Of a stretch of 64,000 bases of DNA, positions 24,430 to 33,258 are shown one piece after another; within the stretch, counting starts at the first letter, position 1, and every line of letters begins with the position of its first letter. Source of the stretch: Halopseudomonas litoralis. Its GTDB lineage: Bacteria; Pseudomonadota; Gammaproteobacteria; Pseudomonadales; Pseudomonadaceae. Both the position numbers and the translations under genes were made by a program. The notes under the pieces were generated by a model. The model searched no databases and was not told the origin of the DNA. It saw only the letters and a program-made list of their open reading frames with translations. The stretch spans positions 1,550,001 through 1,614,000 of the forward strand of contig NZ_LT629748.1 of the NCBI RefSeq assembly GCF_900105005.1, given 5' to 3'.

Positions 24430-24603
24430 TTCACCATGACTCCAGCACCGAAATTCGCTGAACTACGCCCAAGCTCGATACAGCAAGTTTATCAATAGCT
24501 TAGGTCGATTCATCATATGCCGGTGCTTTCTGAAACTTGACCCGGCTTCCACCCGCTTGACTCCTATCAGGCTCTTGGAATCGGGTCTTTCCGAGGAGTC
24601 ATC

Positions 24604-25803
24604 ATGGCTAAGATCAAGCTCACTAAGTCCGCAGTCGATGCGGCACAACCCCAAGCGCAGCCCGTCGAGCTGCGCGACACTCTTGTTCCCGGCTTCCTGT
24701 GCAAAATTACCCCGACAGGCCGCAAGGTGTTCATGCTTCAGTACCGAACCAATGCCGGCGAGCGTCGCAAGCCCGCTTTGGGCTTGTACGGGGAACTGAC
24801 TGTCGAGCAGGCCCGGTCATTGGCGCAGAACTGGCTGTCCGAGGTTCGCAGAGGTGGTGATCCTGGTGCAGCTAAGGCTCAGGCGCGCAATGCACCCACG
24901 GTCAAGGAACTATGCGTCAAGTTCATGGAGGATCACTCCAGCCAACGCAATAAGCCCAGCACACAGAAAGGCTATCAGAGCGTCATCGACCGCAACATCA
25001 TCCCGCTGCTTGGTCGTATAAAAGTACAGGATGTGAAGCGACCGGACGTGGCTTCGATGATGAAGAAAATGGCCCACAAGCCGGCGGACGCCAATCGCAC
25101 GTTCAGCGTGATGCGGAAAATGTTCAATTTGGCTGAGGTGTGGGGTTATCGCCCTGATGGCACCAATCCATGCCGACATGTCCCCATGTTCCCCGCCGGT
25201 AAGGCAACCCACCTCATCAGTGACGAGGAAATGGGCAAGCTGTTCCACTATCTCGACGACCTGGAAGCCGAGGGTCTGGAGCATCCCGTCATCCCGCTGG
25301 CGATTCGTTTGCAGTTTGAGTTTGCCGCTCGTCGCTCCGAGATAGTGTTGCTTGAGTGGAGTTGGGTTGATCTGGAGAACCGGCGCGTGGTCTGGCCGGA
25401 CAGCAAGACAGGCGGCATGTCCAAGCCGATGAGCGAGGAGGCTTATCGGCTGCTATCAACCGCTCCCCGGTATGAAGGCTCACTTTACGTGCTGCCTTCG
25501 CCTCGTCGCCCGATGAAGCATCTGACAACGGGTGAGTATTACAACGGCTGGACTCGTACCCTGAAATCCGCTGGCGTAACGCACGTCGGTACGCATGGCA
25601 TCCGCCACCGCTCAGCTACAGATATTGCCAACTCGGGCATCCCGATGAAGGTTGGCATGGCGCTGACCGCACACAAAACCGTGGCGATGTTCATGCGCTA
25701 TGTCCACACCGAGGATGCCCCGGTGCGGGAGGCTGCCGAACTGGTAGCAAACCGGCGCAAGACGATCATCGGCGCACGGCCTGTCGTAGAGGAAACAGTA
25801 TGA
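24604..25803 (+). CDS. int: ICE tyrosine integrase
   Basis: The 399 residues begin MAKIKLTKSAVDAAQPQAQP, the start typical of Tn4371-family integrases. The DUF4102-type arm-binding domain occupies about 1-90 and the core-binding domain about 98-185. The catalytic domain has Arg244 (FAARRSEIVLLEW), Lys268, His331-x-x-Arg334 (HGIRHRSAT), His357 and Tyr366 (FMRYVHTE). It integrates and, with an excisionase, excises the ICE. About 175 bases of non-coding DNA separate it from the presumed attL. Its stop overlaps the next gene. Confidence 0.95.
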   Translation: MAKIKLTKSAVDAAQPQAQPVELRDTLVPGFLCKITPTGRKVFMLQYRTNAGERRKPALGLYGELTVEQARSLAQNWLSEVRRGGDPGAAKAQARNAPTVKELCVKFMEDHSSQRNKPSTQKGYQSVIDRNIIPLLGRIKVQDVKRPDVASMMKKMAHKPADANRTFSVMRKMFNLAEVWGYRPDGTNPCRHVPMFPAGKATHLISDEEMGKLFHYLDDLEAEGLEHPVIPLAIRLQFEFAARRSEIVLLEWSWVDLENRRVVWPDSKTGGMSKPMSEEAYRLLSTAPRYEGSLYVLPSPRRPMKHLTTGEYYNGWTRTLKSAGVTHVGTHGIRHRSATDIANSGIPMKVGMALTAHKTVAMFMRYVHTEDAPVREAAELVANRRKTIIGARPVVEETV

Positions 25804-26858
25804 GCAGGCGCAAAATATCTGTCGCGCCGTCTGCCGTGCTGCTGGGCGATATCAGAACACTGATTGAGGTGGCGCGCCAGCGCGCCACCTCGGCAGTGAA
25901 CAGCGAGCTGACGATGCTCTACTGGCGCATCGGTCTGCGTATCCATACACAGGTTCTGGAAGGCCGACGGGCTGACTATGGCGAGGAAGTCGTCCCGACT
26001 CTGGCGAGGGACTTGGTGAAGGAATACGGCAGCAGTTTTGCGGTGAAAAACCTGCGCCGTATGGTGCAGTTTGCTGCCACGTTCCCCGACGAGGCAATTG
26101 TCGTATCACTGATACGACAATTGAGCTGGACGCATTTCATCGCCCTGATTCCGCTGAAAGACCCGCACCAGCGAGACTACTACGCGCAGATGGCCAGCGC
26201 CGAACGATGGAGCGTGCGGACACTGCGCGATCGCATCGGCTCGATGCTGTACGAGCGCACTGCGCTGTCCCAAAAGCCGGATGAAATGATCGTGCAGGAG
26301 TTGGCGACCTTGCGCGATGCGCAACGCATGTCACCTGCGTTGGTCATGCGTGATCCCTACATCCTCGACTTTCTGGATCTTCGGGATACCTGGCAGGAGA
26401 GCGATCTGGAGACGGCCATTATCCGTGAAATGGAATCCTTCCTACTGGAGCTGGGCGCGGGGTTCAGCTTCGTGGCCCGGCAGAAACGTATCCCGATTGA
26501 CGACGAAGACTTCCATCTTGACCTGCTGTTCTACAACCGCAAGCTGCGGCGTCTGGTGGCGGTAGAACTGAAGGTCGGCGAGTTCAAGGCTGCCTACAAG
26601 GGGCAGATGGAGTTGTATCTACGCTGGCTCGACAAGCATGAGCGGGAACCGGAGGAAGCGTCTCCGCTGGGTATCATCCTTTGCACCGGCAAGAAGCGCG
26701 AACAGATCGAGCTGCTGGAGTTGGATAAGTCGGGTATTCACGTTGCGGAATACCTGACTGCTTTGCCGCCGAGGGGCGTATTGGTGGAGCGGTTGCAACA
26801 GGCAACGCGGCGGGCGCAGGTGCAGATCGAACAGCGGCAGTCTGACGAAAAGCCTTGA
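25800..26858 (+). CDS. DUF1016 / YhcG-type PD-(D/E)xK nuclease
   Basis: The 352 residues match the family. The N-terminal DUF1016_N domain (SELTMLYWRIGLRIHTQVLEGRRADYGEEVV..LARDL...GSSFAVKNLRRM, SWTHFIALIPLKDPHQRDYYAQMA) is followed by the nuclease core with Asp241 (FHLDLLFYNRKL) and Glu256-x-Lys258 (VAVELKVGEF). A member of this family regularly follows int in Tn4371-like ICEs. It overlaps int by four bases, so it is co-expressed. A role in element maintenance or defence is plausible but unproven. Confidence 0.9.
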   Translation: MSRRKISVAPSAVLLGDIRTLIEVARQRATSAVNSELTMLYWRIGLRIHTQVLEGRRADYGEEVVPTLARDLVKEYGSSFAVKNLRRMVQFAATFPDEAIVVSLIRQLSWTHFIALIPLKDPHQRDYYAQMASAERWSVRTLRDRIGSMLYERTALSQKPDEMIVQELATLRDAQRMSPALVMRDPYILDFLDLRDTWQESDLETAIIREMESFLLELGAGFSFVARQKRIPIDDEDFHLDLLFYNRKLRRLVAVELKVGEFKAAYKGQMELYLRWLDKHEREPEEASPLGIILCTGKKREQIELLELDKSGIHVAEYLTALPPRGVLVERLQQATRRAQVQIEQRQSDEKP

Positions 26859-26971
26859 TTATCGTACCCGTGCACCCCGGCGTGCCGCCGTCGGGCTCGC
26901 GGGCTGCGCCTGTCAATGGCCATTAATTTTGACCCACTTTTGGCCAATAGAATTGACCCACTTGCTCACCG

Positions 26972-27712
26972 CTAACCGGCGGTTTTCTGCTTCAAGCGGT
27001 AGCTCTCCCCTCCCAGCATAAAAATGTGTGAATGGTGGATTACACGGTCAATGATGGGCACTGCCACGTTGTCGTTATGGAAGAACTCGCCCCAGCTGGT
27101 GAAGTCCTTGTTGGTGGTCAGGATCACCGAGCGGTACTCGTACAAGTTGTTGATCAACTGGAACAGGTTATACCGGGCCTGACGGGTCATCGGCAGGTAG
27201 CCCAGCTCATCGATGATCAGCACATCGTACTTGCTCAGCTGGTTCAGTCGCTTCTTCAGCTCGCCCTTCATCTCCGCCAACTCCAGGTCCTCGACCAGTG
27301 CCAGTGCAGTGCGGAACAGCACCTTGTAGCCAGCCTGGACGGCCTTGTGGCCAATCCCAATGGCCAGGTGGGTCTTGCCCACCCCCGGTGGCCCAATGAA
27401 CACCAGGTTGTCGCGGTTATCGATAAAGCTGAAGTCCAGCAAGGCACTGACCTGTCGCTTGGTGATCGTGGTCTGATGCCGGTAATCAAAGGCCTCCAGG
27501 TGCTTCTCCGAGGGGAACTGGGCCTGTTTGAGGTTGCGGCTCACACGACTACTCGAACGGGCGTTGATCTCATGCTCAACCAACGACTGGGCGAAATTCA
27601 GGTAAGACATCTCATTGGCTTCAGCCCTGGCCAGCAGGGCGGTCAGTTCACCGGCGGTCGCGCTGAGGCGAAGGCTGCGGTACTGCGCTACGGTGCTATC
27701 GAGTAGGCTCAT
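26972..27712 (-). CDS. istB: IS21 helper ATPase IstB
   Basis: The 246-residue AAA+ ATPase has Walker A GPPGVGKTH, Walker B LIIDELGY and the IstB signature (LPMTRQARYNLFQLINNLYEYRSVILTTNKDF). IstB assists the IstA transposase in target selection. It overlaps istA by four bases. Confidence 0.96.
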   Translation of the reverse strand: MSLLDSTVAQYRSLRLSATAGELTALLARAEANEMSYLNFAQSLVEHEINARSSSRVSRNLKQAQFPSEKHLEAFDYRHQTTITKRQVSALLDFSFIDNRDNLVFIGPPGVGKTHLAIGIGHKAVQAGYKVLFRTALALVEDLELAEMKGELKKRLNQLSKYDVLIIDELGYLPMTRQARYNLFQLINNLYEYRSVILTTNKDFTSWGEFFHNDNVAVPIIDRVIHHSHIFMLGGESYRLKQKTAG

Positions 27713-29244
27713 GGGGTCACTCCGTGGCCAGTCGACTGGCCAACGTGGGCGTAAGCATTCAGATCGGCATGGCCGACGCGGCTACCCGCCTCCGGCGCAT
27801 ACTCGCGGTCACTGATGGCGCGTCCTCGCGCCCTGGCTTGCTGCCAGGCTTCGAGGTAGCGCCTGAGTCCGGTGGCGGTCAGCTCGCTGCGCTCGCACAA
27901 CTCACCCAACAGCTTGGTATCAACCGGCGCGTGGGCCATGAGCAGATCACGCACGGCGACCAGTTGGTCCTTGTAGATACGCGGTGAGGTCCGCTTAAGC
28001 AATTGGCACAGGGCAGAGCCCAGATCATCGGAGAGGATCGCATCAATGCTGTGTTCCAGATCGGTAATGCGCTGGGTCTGGTCTCGGTAGTGGTTGTTGT
28101 TCTTGATCATCCGGCCCTTGGCCTTGCACAGGTCATGGGTGGCGATGAGCTCGCCGCTCTCCAGGTCATGGATCAGCAGCTGGTTGTCCTGTGCGCTGAC
28201 ACCGACACGGGCTTGCTGCCAAGCCATGGGTACCGAATACTTGTTAGCCTGCCAGGAGATCAGCCCGGTCTTGTCGACCTTGCGCGTTTCTCTTGCAGGC
28301 ATCAAGTGCAGCAGGCTCTGCGGGACCAGATAGGGCTTGAGCTGGCTGCGCTCCAGCGCCTCGAAATGCTCCCGAGGATGCTGTCCGGTCGTGCCGTGCA
28401 CACGCGCATTGGCTACGGTCTCAAGCCAGTCATGCAGATGCTGGTGAACGGCGTTCTCGTCCGCAAATTGCTCGCCATAGAAACAGTCACGCTTGACGTA
28501 CTTGACGCCGGCCTCCACCTTGCCCTTGCTCTCCGGGTCATAGCCCTCACAGGCATGGATACGATAGCCAGCCGTGGTTGCATACTGGTGGAAGCGCTGG
28601 TTGAGCGTCAGCTCTCGATATTGCTCGCTGATCACCACCATCTTGGTCTGGTCGTAAATGCACTCCTCAGTGACGCCGCCGAAGTAACGGAATGCCTCGT
28701 CATGCATCTGGATAAAACGCTCGGTATCCAACGGACGGAAGCTCAGGCCGACATACATTAGCCGGGAACAGGACAACACAAAAACCACAAAATGCACCAC
28801 GCGCTCCACGCCGCCGATCATGACGCCACGCAACTCACCGGGATCGACCTGGCACTGAACGCCCGGCACCGACTCAACGACCGGTTCGTAATAGCGGAAC
28901 TGGCCGCAGGCAACCTGCTGCTTGAGCGTTTGTACATACCGGCGGATGCTCCGGTCAGATACCGCCAGATCAACGCTGCGCTCTCTCAGACGTCGGGCCA
29001 ACTTGACCGCACTGAGTGCTGGAAACTGGATCAGCTGATTGATCAGATAATCACGGTGCCCGTCGAGCAGCTTGGTCCGCGAAGGGTCAGCAATGGCGAC
29101 GCTGATCTGCGTTTCATCCAGGTGAAGATACTTGCGTACGGTATTCCGGGAAATCCCCAGCTCACGGCTGATGGCACGGACCGACAAACCCCGGCCCTGG
29201 TCGTACAACCCCTTGATCTTGTGAATCACAACCCACTCCTTCAA
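27709..29244 (-). CDS. istA: IS21 transposase IstA
   Basis: The 511 residues have an N-terminal HTH (GRGLSVRAISRELGISRNTVRKYL). The DDE catalytic domain begins at VQCQVDPGELRGV, with the second acidic part around YDQTKMVV and CEGYDPESKGKVEAGVKYVKRD. A C-terminal domain with ANKYSVPMAW follows. Length is normal for the family and there is no internal stop, so the element appears functional. Confidence 0.96.
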   Translation of the reverse strand: MKEWVVIHKIKGLYDQGRGLSVRAISRELGISRNTVRKYLHLDETQISVAIADPSRTKLLDGHRDYLINQLIQFPALSAVKLARRLRERSVDLAVSDRSIRRYVQTLKQQVACGQFRYYEPVVESVPGVQCQVDPGELRGVMIGGVERVVHFVVFVLSCSRLMYVGLSFRPLDTERFIQMHDEAFRYFGGVTEECIYDQTKMVVISEQYRELTLNQRFHQYATTAGYRIHACEGYDPESKGKVEAGVKYVKRDCFYGEQFADENAVHQHLHDWLETVANARVHGTTGQHPREHFEALERSQLKPYLVPQSLLHLMPARETRKVDKTGLISWQANKYSVPMAWQQARVGVSAQDNQLLIHDLESGELIATHDLCKAKGRMIKNNNHYRDQTQRITDLEHSIDAILSDDLGSALCQLLKRTSPRIYKDQLVAVRDLLMAHAPVDTKLLGELCERSELTATGLRRYLEAWQQARARGRAISDREYAPEAGSRVGHADLNAYAHVGQSTGHGVTP

Positions 29245-29362
29245 TGATCTGTCCCCGGCCTGTGCATAAGGCGGGTGACGCTACATGGATCGGTGGCCAG
29301 TGCCACCATGGGTGGGTCAAAATTGTTGGCCAGAGGTGGGTCAGTTTAATTGGCCATTAACA

Positions 29363-29651
29363 GCGCCCCGCGCTTCTTGCGAATCACGGCCATCCGGCTT
29401 TGATCCCTGACGCCTCCGGCCCGGATCATTGATCCTGGCCTGCGCGCCGCGCTTGCCAAAAGCTGAGTGTGTGCAGTGGGCGGGGGGGCGGTCTTGCTGT
29501 TCCCTTCACCGTATCACGGCGTTCTCGCCGTCAAGGGCTGCGCGTGCTTGCACGCTTGCGGCCTGTGGCCGTCTGTGACCCCTGACTGCTTGCGCTGCGC
29601 CGTGCTGACCACGGTTCCGGGCAAATCCGCCCGAGCAACCGGAGCACGATC
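29363..29651. other. Non-coding gap upstream of radC with a dispersed repeat copy
   Basis: No convincing ORF is present. It contains copy A of a 45-bp imperfect repeat (29403-29447), shared with 34644-34688 and partly with 40231-40265. A short hairpin GCGTGC-tt-GCACGC also lies here. The region was contiguous with 26859-26910 before the IS21 insertion. Confidence 0.6.
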
Positions 29652-30161
29652 ATGTCGCAACTATCCTTTTCCTCGTTCGATTCCTCTCTGCTGGTGCGTG
29701 ACGCACAGGGCCGTTACCTGCCAGCATCAGTAGACCAGATTCTTGATGCAGCCCGTCAGGCCATTGACCAGAAAATGCAGCGCGGTACTGCTTTTACATC
29801 GCCAGCATTGGTCAAAGAATACCTGGTCACAAAACTGTCTGGCTTTGAACATGAAGTCTTTGCCATTCTGTTTCTGGACACGCAGCATCGGCTGATCGAG
29901 TACAGCGAAATGTTCCGGGGCACTATCGACAGTGCATCGGTGTATCCGCGAGAAGTCGTTAAGGAGGCACTGCTGCTCAATGCGGCAGCGGTCATCATTT
30001 CGCACAATCATCCGAGTGGGCATCCCGAACCGAGCAGCGCAGATAAGGCACTGACTCGGCGGCTCAAGGAAACGCTGGCACTGGTGGATGTTCGTACCCT
30101 GGACCACATCATCGTAGGCGGTGCGGACACCACATCGTTTGCCGAGCGTGGGTTGCTCTGA
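29652..30161 (+). CDS. radC: RadC-family JAB/MPN domain protein
   Basis: The 169 residues contain the RadC JAB metal-binding motif SHNHPSGHPEPSSAD (H-x-H...S...D) after FLDTQHRLIEYSEMFRGTIDSASVYPREVVKEAL. ICE-borne RadC proteins lack the N-terminal HhH domain of chromosomal ones, as here. The family is widespread in integrative elements. The role is not firmly known. A GGGGGC/GCCCCC hairpin with TTTT follows. Confidence 0.93.
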   Translation: MSQLSFSSFDSSLLVRDAQGRYLPASVDQILDAARQAIDQKMQRGTAFTSPALVKEYLVTKLSGFEHEVFAILFLDTQHRLIEYSEMFRGTIDSASVYPREVVKEALLLNAAAVIISHNHPSGHPEPSSADKALTRRLKETLALVDVRTLDHIIVGGADTTSFAERGLL

Positions 30162-30166
30162 ACCGC

Positions 30167-30186
30167 GGGGGCTTCGGCCCCCTTTT
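30167..30186 (+). terminator. Terminator after radC
   Basis: GGGGGC and GCCCCC around a TTCG tetraloop, followed by TTTT. It separates radC from the convergent defence operon. Confidence 0.75.
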
Positions 30187-30290
30187 CATTTCGCAATAGC
30201 TCCAGTATCCAGCACTGATCACTGAGAAAACAGATGGTCAGGTGGGTAAAACTGGTAACCACCTGGGTCATCGAATTGTTAGGTCAGTTG

Positions 30291-32624
30291 TTACGATACG
30301 TGTTTCGTCAAGTTTTGCATGTTAAGCGAGGCGGTCGTCAATCCCGCTCGGTCAAATCGGTATCGCATGTAAGCCGAGATATCCTCTTCATGTGAGGATA
30401 TGATGAGCTGGCAATGGTTGAGCTCACAACGGAGCAGGTCCGTCAGCGAGGCAATATTTACATCGTCTAGAGACTGAGATGGATCGTCTATGAGAATCAG
30501 TGGGACGTCTGCATAGACCTTGTTGAGTGATAGGAAGAAGGCCAGGCTGAGGGCTGACACCTGACCTGTGCTCATTGACATCACTGCATCGTGATCAGAC
30601 TTTTCCGCAGTCAGGAACCGCAGTTGCTTACCATCCCGACTCTCAATAAAGAGTCCGAGGCCACGTTGGTAGTTTTGGATGAGCCGCCCGCTGTAGATGT
30701 GAAAAATAAGCTCAATTTCCGAGATGGTTTGATCGGCGTACTTTTGTTCGGCTTTCTCTAAAGTCGTACGCAGCTTAGTTACCTTATCTTTTGCTTTGTT
30801 AGCTGCCTCGTTCTCTCGTTGAATTTTCTGGAGGTCATCAAGACATTTCTGAAGCCTACTGCTCTGGGCTTCATTGGCCTTAATTTTTATATAGAGTTCT
30901 TTGTTCTTCAGATCCTGAGGGTCAAAAATGTAGAACCCCTGCAAATCTTTGAAAACCGCTCCAATGATCTGGCGCCAGTCGTCTGGTAGTGCTACGGTCT
31001 CGTCTGTTTTCTTGGCTTGCATCGAATTACGTAGGTCTTCGAGGCGAGCCGCTACGACCATGTCGTCATCGCTGAACGTAAAGGTGGTCTGGATGCCTTC
31101 AGATCTGAGCCGTTCGTCTAACTGCTGGATTGTAGGTAGACGGGGCTTGACTGCTATCAATGCTTTATGAAGTGCGTCGTTGTAGCCAGGCTTTAGGATT
31201 GCCTCTCGTCCTTGGATGTAGTTCTCAATCGCAGAGAGTTCGGTAGTCATTGAAGTGATCAGAGTAACGAGGTTTCTACCATCTTTGCTCAATGCACCAC
31301 CGATCTTCTGGGTTCTTTCCTCAACAGCTTCGAGCATCGACGTGTGAGATTTCCAGTCGTTACCACAAAGGGGGCACAGTTCATCGTCAGGATAAATCTT
31401 GGTATGCTCTTTGAGGAGCTGTTGTTTCAAACGAGCGAGTTCGGCTGCGGCGCTCTCATTCGCTGTGTTCTGTGTCTGGAGTTTATCGCGCGTTGTGATC
31501 TGCTCCTCAAACCACCTCAGCCGCTCAGTTGCCCACCCCGGTAGTGTGTGAGCTTGCTCCGCCGTGATAGCCGAGGCTCCCTTTTTGATGATGGCCGTGG
31601 CTTTCGCGAGCTGGTCGATCTCTTTTTTTGCTTTGTCCAGGTCATCGAGCTTGCTTATATCCGTGCCCAACTTGGCCAGACTACCCAGTGACTCAGTCTG
31701 CTGCTGGATATCAGCTTCGATAGCTTCATTGTCTGCTCGTATGCGAATGGCTGCTTTCTGAGCAAGCATTTCGCTCAGTTTACGGATCGACTCAAGATAC
31801 TGGGTGTGAGAGCTTATATCATAAGTGGGAAAGGGGTTTTCCTTGTCCCAACTTGGCTCAGGATCAACGTTAGAGATTTTTTTATATTCAACACTGCCGA
31901 GGTCAGCCTGGAGCATTTCACGCAGGGAGGTGCACTCGGCTCCGAGTGAGTCCTCCTTAGCCTTACGAGTTTCATCACCTATGAACTTCGTGAATTTGGC
32001 TGCTATCGAACGACAGTTGTCAATCTCTGCTGCGATATCGCTAATATTGAATAAGTTTCCGAGAGCATCCTTACGCTCATCCACCCGGGTGTGGAGCAAC
32101 TTGTTCTGGCCTTGCTCCAAGTAATTCAAAAATGAAAAGTTCTCCCTGAAGTTTTTTCCAAAAACCTGATCAAGGAAATCATTATCTCGTTTATTGACGT
32201 CGGTATAGGCTTCGGACCCGAATCCGGGTAATTCATACAGGGAGAAATGCTGAAATTTGTCTGCTCGGTTGTTCGTTTTATTTTCGAGTGCTTTAATTGG
32301 AGCATGCCTGGCTAGAACTAACTTGCTCTCGTCTCTTGTGAACTCTATTTTAATTGATAGGTCTTTCTTGCCGGAACGAGTATTCCAAAACAAGCTGTCA
32401 TCATAATTTTTCTTGTTCGCCGTCATTAGCGTAGAAAAAAGATTTTGAATTCTCTTGATCTGCCCAGTCAGCAGCAACTCTAGTGCATCAAAGATGCTGG
32501 TCTTCCCATATCCGTTTGGACCGTCTAGGGTCAACAGGGATGAGATACCTAAATCCAAGTCTATATGTTTGAAAGCTTTGAAGCTAGAAACTTCAATTCG
32601 CGTTATTTTCCAACTCATTATCAA
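30291..32624 (-). CDS. Lamassu/ABC-3C SMC-like ATPase (LmuB-type)
   Basis: The 777-residue SMC/RecN-type ATPase has Walker A GPNGYGKTS at 35-43. Long coiled coils flank a zinc-hook-like CPLC at 417-420. Signature STGQVSALSL starts at 685, Walker B LILIDDP ends near 714 and the H-loop SSH is at 743-745. In Lamassu (DdmC/LmuB) this subunit senses DNA ends or unusual DNA and controls the nuclease. It is the last gene of a three-gene leftward operon and overlaps the middle component by 32 bases. MSWK (32618) is an alternative start. Base composition is A+T richer than the ICE backbone, suggesting separate acquisition. Confidence 0.88.
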   Translation of the reverse strand: MIMSWKITRIEVSSFKAFKHIDLDLGISSLLTLDGPNGYGKTSIFDALELLLTGQIKRIQNLFSTLMTANKKNYDDSLFWNTRSGKKDLSIKIEFTRDESKLVLARHAPIKALENKTNNRADKFQHFSLYELPGFGSEAYTDVNKRDNDFLDQVFGKNFRENFSFLNYLEQGQNKLLHTRVDERKDALGNLFNISDIAAEIDNCRSIAAKFTKFIGDETRKAKEDSLGAECTSLREMLQADLGSVEYKKISNVDPEPSWDKENPFPTYDISSHTQYLESIRKLSEMLAQKAAIRIRADNEAIEADIQQQTESLGSLAKLGTDISKLDDLDKAKKEIDQLAKATAIIKKGASAITAEQAHTLPGWATERLRWFEEQITTRDKLQTQNTANESAAAELARLKQQLLKEHTKIYPDDELCPLCGNDWKSHTSMLEAVEERTQKIGGALSKDGRNLVTLITSMTTELSAIENYIQGREAILKPGYNDALHKALIAVKPRLPTIQQLDERLRSEGIQTTFTFSDDDMVVAARLEDLRNSMQAKKTDETVALPDDWRQIIGAVFKDLQGFYIFDPQDLKNKELYIKIKANEAQSSRLQKCLDDLQKIQRENEAANKAKDKVTKLRTTLEKAEQKYADQTISEIELIFHIYSGRLIQNYQRGLGLFIESRDGKQLRFLTAEKSDHDAVMSMSTGQVSALSLAFFLSLNKVYADVPLILIDDPSQSLDDVNIASLTDLLRCELNHCQLIISSHEEDISAYMRYRFDRAGLTTASLNMQNLTKHVS

Positions 32625-33258
32625 TCAGCTCCTTGAGTAATTCGTCCATATTGTTGGCGGTGAGTCTCTGAATGGCTGCATATGTTGCGTCAAGACCTTC
32701 TTCAGCCACCGCCTCGCCTGCTTGCAGGCGCAAAGAGACGAGCTCCCTTCGGTTGAATGGAAGCTCAAGGAAAGGAAGTTTTATGAATATCTTTGCCGCC
32801 ACACTGTATTGTGTAGCCTCCAGTGGGTCATTCTTGTAACTACTAAATTGACTCTTGTCCGATATAGTTTCCACGAGATCGGCATATGAATAATTCTGAA
32901 TTGCAATATCTTCGGTATCACTGTAATAAAGAATGTATTTTTTGAAGAAGTGCGGATCTTCTTCGATCGAAAATATTTTCTCTTCGTGATTTTTGAACTC
33001 TGCCAGTTTATTTAGATGGTGGATGCAGATGAGGTCGCAGTTCTTCCTGAAAGCAGGGTGTTCAAGGAAGGCGGCCGGTGCCGCATGATTGATCACAGCA
33101 TTCAGTTCGGATGGAGCGGAAAGCTCGTCTAGCTTATGCAAAATCGCAAATCTGATTGCGGAGCCTGATTCGCGTATATAAAAGCTCGTTAAATCGTTTC
33201 CATGCTCTTTTTTGAAGTCGTGGGCAATCAACGCTTCATCTATTATCTTATTTATCAT
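32593..33258 (-). CDS. Lamassu/ABC-3C middle component (LmuC-type)
   Basis: The 221-residue helical protein fits the ABC-three-component middle component. It has a short N-terminal helix (MINKIIDEALIAHDF), then a family-like stretch AATQYSVAAKIFIKLPFLELPFNRRELVSLRLQAGEAVAEEGLD near the end. It bridges the SMC ATPase and the effector. It overlaps the effector stop by 11 bases and the ATPase start by 32, so the three are translationally coupled. Confidence 0.75.
   Translation of the reverse strand: MINKIIDEALIAHDFKKEHGNDLTSFYIRESGSAIRFAILHKLDELSAPSELNAVINHAAPAAFLEHPAFRKNCDLICIHHLNKLAEFKNHEEKIFSIEEDPHFFKKYILYYSDTEDIAIQNYSYADLVETISDKSQFSSYKNDPLEATQYSVAAKIFIKLPFLELPFNRRELVSLRLQAGEAVAEEGLDATYAAIQRLTANNMDELLKELIDNELENNAN

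Larger units (their letters stand above)
26911..29362 (-). mobile_element. IS21-family insertion sequence, intact
   Basis: Ends share the terminal inverted repeat TGTYAATGGCCA: 26911 on the left and the complement ending at 29362 on the right. Each end has two copies of a GACCCAC-containing subterminal repeat, as usual for IS21. The element carries istA and istB on the minus strand. The 5 bases before it (26906-26910, GCGCC) are repeated directly after it (29363-29367), a target duplication within the family range. It lies in the gap between the DUF1016 gene and radC. Confidence 0.93.
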
